This document shows, in pieces, positions 60,312 through 64,000 of a stretch of DNA of 64,000 nt. The notes below the pieces were generated by a model. The model searched no databases, had not been told where the DNA came from, and saw nothing but the letters and a program-made list of their open reading frames with translations. The stretch covers positions 1 to 64,000 of the forward strand of contig DASZUK010000008.1 in NCBI GenBank assembly GCA_035547695.1, read 5' to 3'. Position numbers and translations under genes: made by a program. Origin of the DNA: DASZUK01 sp035547695. GTDB lineage: Bacteria > Actinomycetota > Acidimicrobiia > Acidimicrobiales > RAAP-2. The stretch's first letter is position 1. Each line of letters begins with the position of its first letter.

Positions 60312-62387
60312 TCAGCTACCAGCGCTGGGGGCCGGAGCCAACCCGGACGGCTGGACCCGGTGCAGCCGGAGGGCGTCGCGGACGCTGCCGGCCACGCCGT
60401 GGCCGTCCAGGCCCAGGCCGGCCAGGATGTCGTCGGCGCGGCCCTGCGGGATGTACGCCCGGGGCAGCCCCAGGTTGACCACCGGCGGGGCCGGCCGGCC
60501 CTGCTCGGCGGCGGCCTTCCGGACGGCGTCGGCCAGGAAGGTGCCGGCGCCGCCCAGCCGGACGCCGTCCTCGGCGGTGACCACCAGGGCGTGGTCGACG
60601 GCGTCGGCCAGCATGGCCGGGTCCGGGGGGCTGACCACCCGGACGTCCCAGACGGTGGCGTCGACGCCGGCCCGGGCCAGCTCGTCGGCGGCCTGCCGGC
60701 AGGCGGTCAGCAGCTTGCCGACCCCGAGCAGGCACACCGACCGGTCGCCGGTGCGGACCTTGCGGGCGTCCAGGCCCACCCCGACCGATGTGGGGCCGTG
60801 CTCCGCCGGGGCGGTGGTCGGGTACCGAATGGCGGCCGGGCCGGGCAGGTCGACGGCGGTCCGCAGCATCACCTCCAGGTCCTCGGCCGACGACGGGGCG
60901 AACACCGTCATGCCGGGGATGGCCAGGGTCAGCGCCAGGTCCAGCACGCCGTGGTGGCTGGGGCCGTTGTCCCCGGTGATCCCGGCCCGGTCCAGGGCGT
61001 AGACCACCGGCAGGTTGTGCAGCCCGACGTCCAGGTTGGCCTGGTCGAAGGCCCGGCAGAAGAAGGTGGAGTACACCGCCACCACCGGCCGAAGGCCGCC
61101 CATCGCCATGCCGGCGGCCGCGGTCACCTCGTGCTGCTCGGCGATGCCGACGTCGTAGAACCGGTCCGGGAACCGGGCCTGGAACGGCAGCAGCCCGGTG
61201 GGGCCGGGCATGGCGGCGGTCAGGGCCACGATCTCCGGCCGTTCCTCGGCCAGGGCCAGCAGGGCCCGGGTGAAGGCGTCGGTGTAGGTGGTCGGCCGGA
61301 TGGCCGCCAGCCCGGTCCCGGGTCCGCCGGAGCCGTCGTGCCCGGCCACCGGTCCGGCCGCGGCCGCCGCAGCCGCTGCGGCAACCGGCGCCGCCGGCAC
61401 TGTGTCGATCTCACCGGCCCCCACCGGGGTGTCGAGGGCGGCCGGGCCGTCGACGGCCGCACGGCGGATCGCCTTGACGTCGTGCAGCCGCTGGATCTCG
61501 TCCTCCTCGGCCGGGGCGTAGCCGCGGCCCTTCTGGGTGAGGACGTGCACCACGATGGGCCCGTCCCAGGCCGCGGCGTGCTCCAGGGCCTGCTCCAACT
61601 GGTCGAAGTCGTGGCCGTCGATGGGGCCGGCGTAGCGGACCCCGAGGGCTTCGAAGAAGGTGTGCGGCGACACCACCTCCCGCAGGGCGCTGGTCACCCC
61701 GTGCACCCCGGAGTAGGCAAGCTGGCCGACGCCGGGGATGTCCCGCAGCAGCGCCCGGACCCGCTCCCTGGTCTGCACGTAGGTGGGGTTCAGCCGGAGC
61801 GACGTCAGGCTGCGGGACAGGTGGGACACGGTGGGGGCGTAGGACCGGCCGTTGTCGTTGAGCACCACCACCACCCGCCGGCCGGAGTGGCCGAGGTTGT
61901 TGAGGGCCTCGTAGGCCATCCCGCCGGTCAGGGCGCCGTCACCGATGACGGCCACCACCCGGCGGTCGCCGCCGCGGCCGGCCACGGTGCCCTGCAGCTC
62001 CAGGGCGGTGGCCAGGCCGTGGGCGTAGGACAGCACCGTCGACGCGTGGCTGTTCTCGATCCAGTCGTGCTCCGACTCGGCCCGGTTGGGGTAGCCGGAC
62101 ATCCCGCCGGCCTGCCGTAGCTCCCGGAACCCGTACCGGCGGCCGGTCAGCAGCTTGTGCACGTAGGCCTGGTGGCCGGTGTCCCACAGGATGGCGTCCC
62201 TCGGGGACTCGAACACCCGGTGCAGGGCCAGGGTCAGCTCCACCACGCCGAGGTTGGAGCCCAGGTGGCCGCCGGTGGTGGTGACCGCCTCCACGATGAA
62301 CGTCCGGATCTCCGCGGCCAGCTCCGCCAGCTCGTCCGGGCTCAGGTTGCGGACGTCGGCCGGGGTCTCGATGCGGGGCAGGATCAT
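60312..62387 (-). CDS. dxs: 1-deoxy-D-xylulose-5-phosphate synthase
   Basis: A 691-residue TPP enzyme, first step of the MEP isoprenoid pathway (pyruvate plus glyceraldehyde 3-phosphate). TTGGHLGSNLGVVELT, the TPP motif VIGDGALTGGMAYEALNN, YAGPIDGHD and the transketolase region FYDVGIAEQHEVTAAAGMA are all there. Between the first and second halves is an unusual insert of Ala, Pro and Gly (about 40 residues with a run of nine alanines). ATG 62387 gives the usual LPRIETPADVR start; longer in-frame starts lie in low-complexity sequence. Confidence 0.96.
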   Translation of the reverse strand: MILPRIETPADVRNLSPDELAELAAEIRTFIVEAVTTTGGHLGSNLGVVELTLALHRVFESPRDAILWDTGHQAYVHKLLTGRRYGFRELRQAGGMSGYPNRAESEHDWIENSHASTVLSYAHGLATALELQGTVAGRGGDRRVVAVIGDGALTGGMAYEALNNLGHSGRRVVVVLNDNGRSYAPTVSHLSRSLTSLRLNPTYVQTRERVRALLRDIPGVGQLAYSGVHGVTSALREVVSPHTFFEALGVRYAGPIDGHDFDQLEQALEHAAAWDGPIVVHVLTQKGRGYAPAEEDEIQRLHDVKAIRRAAVDGPAALDTPVGAGEIDTVPAAPVAAAAAAAAAGPVAGHDGSGGPGTGLAAIRPTTYTDAFTRALLALAEERPEIVALTAAMPGPTGLLPFQARFPDRFYDVGIAEQHEVTAAAGMAMGGLRPVVAVYSTFFCRAFDQANLDVGLHNLPVVYALDRAGITGDNGPSHHGVLDLALTLAIPGMTVFAPSSAEDLEVMLRTAVDLPGPAAIRYPTTAPAEHGPTSVGVGLDARKVRTGDRSVCLLGVGKLLTACRQAADELARAGVDATVWDVRVVSPPDPAMLADAVDHALVVTAEDGVRLGGAGTFLADAVRKAAAEQGRPAPPVVNLGLPRAYIPQGRADDILAGLGLDGHGVAGSVRDALRLHRVQPSGLAPAPSAGS

Positions 62388-62553
62388 CGTCAGGAGGTGG
62401 GGCGGCGATCGTGAAGGTGCCGCCGCGGCCACGCTACCTCGCCGGCGGTCGCCGGGCGGTGCTACCTCGCCGGCGGTCGCCGGGCGGTGCTCCGGGCCGG
62501 GCCGGCCGTGGTGGTCCGGCCGTGCCGGTACGGCGCCGGAAGGGGCGGCTGGC

Positions 62554-63000
62554 TCAGCCGGAGCCGGGAACGCCGGCCTTGGCCAGGAACTTCGTCCGGT
62601 CGACCAGCACCCGGACCAGCCGGCCGGCGCCGACCAGGGCGGTGTCGCCACCGTCGGTGTGCCGGCTGACGGAGACGGTGAAGCCCAACCGGCGGCCCTC
62701 GACCCGTTCGAGGGTGGCCTCGGCGACGACGGTGGACCCGACGGCCACCGGGGCGAGGTGGTCGAACTGGATGCGGGAGGCCACGCTGGTCCGGCCGGCG
62801 CCGAGGTGGCCGTCCAGGGCCCGGCAACTGGACGCTTCGCAGAGGGCCACCAGCCGCGGGGTGCCCAGCACCGGGACGTCCCCGGAGCCGAGGGAGGCGG
62901 CGGTGTCCGCGTCGGTGACCACCAGGGAGACCCTGGCGTTCAATCCGGTCGCCAACCCGGGGTCGAGTGGCGCCGGAGCCTCGGATGGACCGCCGGTCAC
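62554..63000 (-). CDS. thioesterase, FlK-like hotdog family
   Basis: A 148-residue hotdog protein. LVVTDADTAASLGSGDVPVL, TPRLVALCEASS and RTSVASRIQFDHLAPVAVGS follow the FlK (fluoroacetyl-CoA thioesterase) family. Members split small or toxic acyl-CoAs, and most have no link to fluorinated compounds. The GTG at 63000 follows TATCGT by 7 nt, a leaderless layout. It is divergent from the tldD gene. Confidence 0.87.
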   Translation of the reverse strand: MTGGPSEAPAPLDPGLATGLNARVSLVVTDADTAASLGSGDVPVLGTPRLVALCEASSCRALDGHLGAGRTSVASRIQFDHLAPVAVGSTVVAEATLERVEGRRLGFTVSVSRHTDGGDTALVGAGRLVRVLVDRTKFLAKAGVPGSG

Positions 63001-63006
63001 GACGAT

Positions 63007-63013
63007 TACGATA
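63007..63013. promoter_or_regulatory. overlapping divergent -10 boxes
   Basis: ttacgata holds TACGAT on the plus strand (63007-63012) and TATCGT on the minus strand (63013-63008). The minus box is 7 nt from the GTG of the thioesterase; the plus box is 7 nt from a GTG at 63020. Confidence 0.6.
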
Positions 63014-63019
63014 CCGCCC

Positions 63020-63070
63020 GTGCGAACCGCCCCCGAGAACGCCCTGTCCGATGGCCCCCTCCACCGATAG
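63020..63070 (+). CDS. possible leaderless 16-codon upstream ORF before tldD
   Basis: GTG at 63020 is exactly 7 nt after TACGAT and opens VRTAPENALSDGPLHR, ending in TAG at 63068-63070. It overlaps the ATG of tldD (63051) in another frame. It may be chance, but its position fits the local leaderless rule better than the tldD start does. It could couple or tune tldD translation. Confidence 0.35.
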   Translation: MRTAPENALSDGPLHR

Positions 63071-64000
63071 GTCGGCCGCCGGCCCGGCGGACGCCCCGCT
63101 GGTGGAGGCCCCGGTGCTCGAACGGGTGCTGGGGGCCGCCCTGGCGCGGGGCGGGGACCTGGCGGAGGTGTTCGTGGAGGACCGGCAGACGTCCGGCGCG
63201 GTGCTGGACGACCGGAAGGTGGAGGAGCTGTCGTCGGGCCGGGAGCGCGGCGCCGGCATCCGGGTGATCGTGGGGGAGACCACCGGGTTCGCCCACACCG
63301 CCGACCTGACCGAGGCCGGGCTGCTGGCCGCGGCGGAGGCCGCGTCGGCGGTGGCCCGGGAGGGCGGCGGCGGGGTCCGGACGGTGGCCCTGGCGGACCG
63401 GCGGCCGGCGTCGGCCCGGGCGGCGGTGCTGCCGTCCACGGTGGCCAAGGCCACCAAGCTGGAGCTGCTGACCCGGGCGGACGACGCCGCCCGGTCGGCC
63501 GGAGGCGCGGTGTCCCAGGTGCAGGCCGGCTACGGCGACTCCCGCCGGCGGGTGCTGGTGGCCACCTCGGACGGCCGGCTGGCCGAGGACGACCAGGTGC
63601 GGACCCGGTTCAACGTGGTGTGCATCGCCACCGGGGACACCGGGATGCAGACCGGGTACGAGAGCGTGGCCCGGACGGTGGGGTTCGAGGTGTTCGACCA
63701 GGTGGACGTGGACGAGGTGGCCCGGACGGCGGCGGTTCGGGCGCTGTCCAAGCTGGCGGCCCGGCCGGCGCCGTCGGGGGAGGTGCCGGTGGTGCTGGCC
63801 GGCGGCAGCGGCGGCATCCTGTTCCACGAGGCCTGCGGCCACGGCCTGGAGGCGGACCACATCGTGAAGGACGCGTCGGTGTACGTGGGGCAGGTCGGCC
63901 AGCAGGTGGCCAGCCCGCTGGTGACCCTGGTGGACGACGGCACGGTGGCCGGGGAGTGGGGCAACTTCGCCATCGACGACGAGGGGCACCCGGCGGCCCG
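63051..64000 (+). CDS. tldD: TldD/PmbA-family metalloprotease (partial)
   Basis: 316 codons from ATG 63051 run off the right edge. DLAEVFVEDRQTSGAVLDD and EELSSGRERGAGIRVI are the N-terminal TldD pattern, and LFHEACGHGLEADHI (HExxxH at about 259-264) is the zinc site of TldD, the catalytic partner of TldE/PmbA. The pair degrades unfolded or modified peptides and matures some ribosomal peptides. The rest, and any tldE, lie outside. The leader of about 31 nt holds a possible small frame. Confidence 0.9.
   Translation, partial: MAPSTDRSAAGPADAPLVEAPVLERVLGAALARGGDLAEVFVEDRQTSGAVLDDRKVEELSSGRERGAGIRVIVGETTGFAHTADLTEAGLLAAAEAASAVAREGGGGVRTVALADRRPASARAAVLPSTVAKATKLELLTRADDAARSAGGAVSQVQAGYGDSRRRVLVATSDGRLAEDDQVRTRFNVVCIATGDTGMQTGYESVARTVGFEVFDQVDVDEVARTAAVRALSKLAARPAPSGEVPVVLAGGSGGILFHEACGHGLEADHIVKDASVYVGQVGQQVASPLVTLVDDGTVAGEWGNFAIDDEGHPAA

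Overview
The window is a very GC-rich chromosomal segment from a bacterium, most likely an actinobacterium of the Acidimicrobiia or a nearby deep lineage. This is inferred from strong G/C at third codon positions, frequent GTG starts, a homodimeric-type AceE, UdgX, a cysteine dioxygenase-like cupin, FadD3-type ligase, and repeat-bearing cell-wall proteins. Ordinary genes are packed with 1-8 nt overlaps, and most lines of long open frame on the opposite strand are GC shadows.

Layout. 1-5.9 kb: end of an acyl-CoA dehydrogenase, an alpha/beta hydrolase without its nucleophile, thiE coupled to a HhH-GPD repair gene, a higBA-like toxin-antitoxin island, then a padR-chrA chromate efflux pair. 5.9-10.9 kb: CynX-type MFS carrier, cysteine dioxygenase-like cupin, DUF2277, LigD-type polymerase, TetR and Rrf2 regulators. 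11-20 kb: pyruvate dehydrogenase E1 (aceE), RNase HI, an HSD17B10-type dehydrogenase, then lpd, E2 and a single-chain LipB-LipA fusion, so the complex and the enzymes that lipoylate it are together. 20-28 kb: quinone reductase, udgX, metH, and a cobalamin adenosyltransferase with pepA. 28-30.6 kb: a second toxin-antitoxin module (RHH plus PIN-like), a conserved hypothetical, tRNA-Thr(TGT), and a third module (mazE with a deleted mazF). 31-41 kb: a repeat-bearing polysaccharide deacetylase, EstB-type hydrolase, nitroreductase, rhodanese-MoeB, methylmalonyl-CoA mutase large subunit, ABM protein, M20 amidohydrolase, and acyl-CoA carboxylase alpha divergent from birA. 41.8-47.9 kb: nucleotide-sugar and glycosyltransferase cluster (rfbB, rfbD, ugd, uxs, two GT2). 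48-64 kb: a candidate structured RNA, secA, prfB, ftsE-ftsX, an ssb paralogue, msrB, fadD3-like plus alcohol dehydrogenase, rfbA, dxs, an FlK-type thioesterase and the start of tldD.

Three patterns stand out. First, two unrelated toxin-antitoxin modules each lie between partial copies of a neighbouring housekeeping gene end: the 5' end of the HhH-GPD gene with its promoter, and the 3' end of pepA. Second, many transcription units have a TANNNT hexamer 6-9 nt before the start codon with no ribosome binding site, the signature of leaderless mRNAs; this was used to choose several starts. Third, short tandem duplications of 17-36 bp sit at gene boundaries and several span start or stop codons. 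A 13-bp perfect end-to-end helix that begins 7 nt after a TAGCAT box upstream of secA marks a probable noncoding RNA of about 263 nt.
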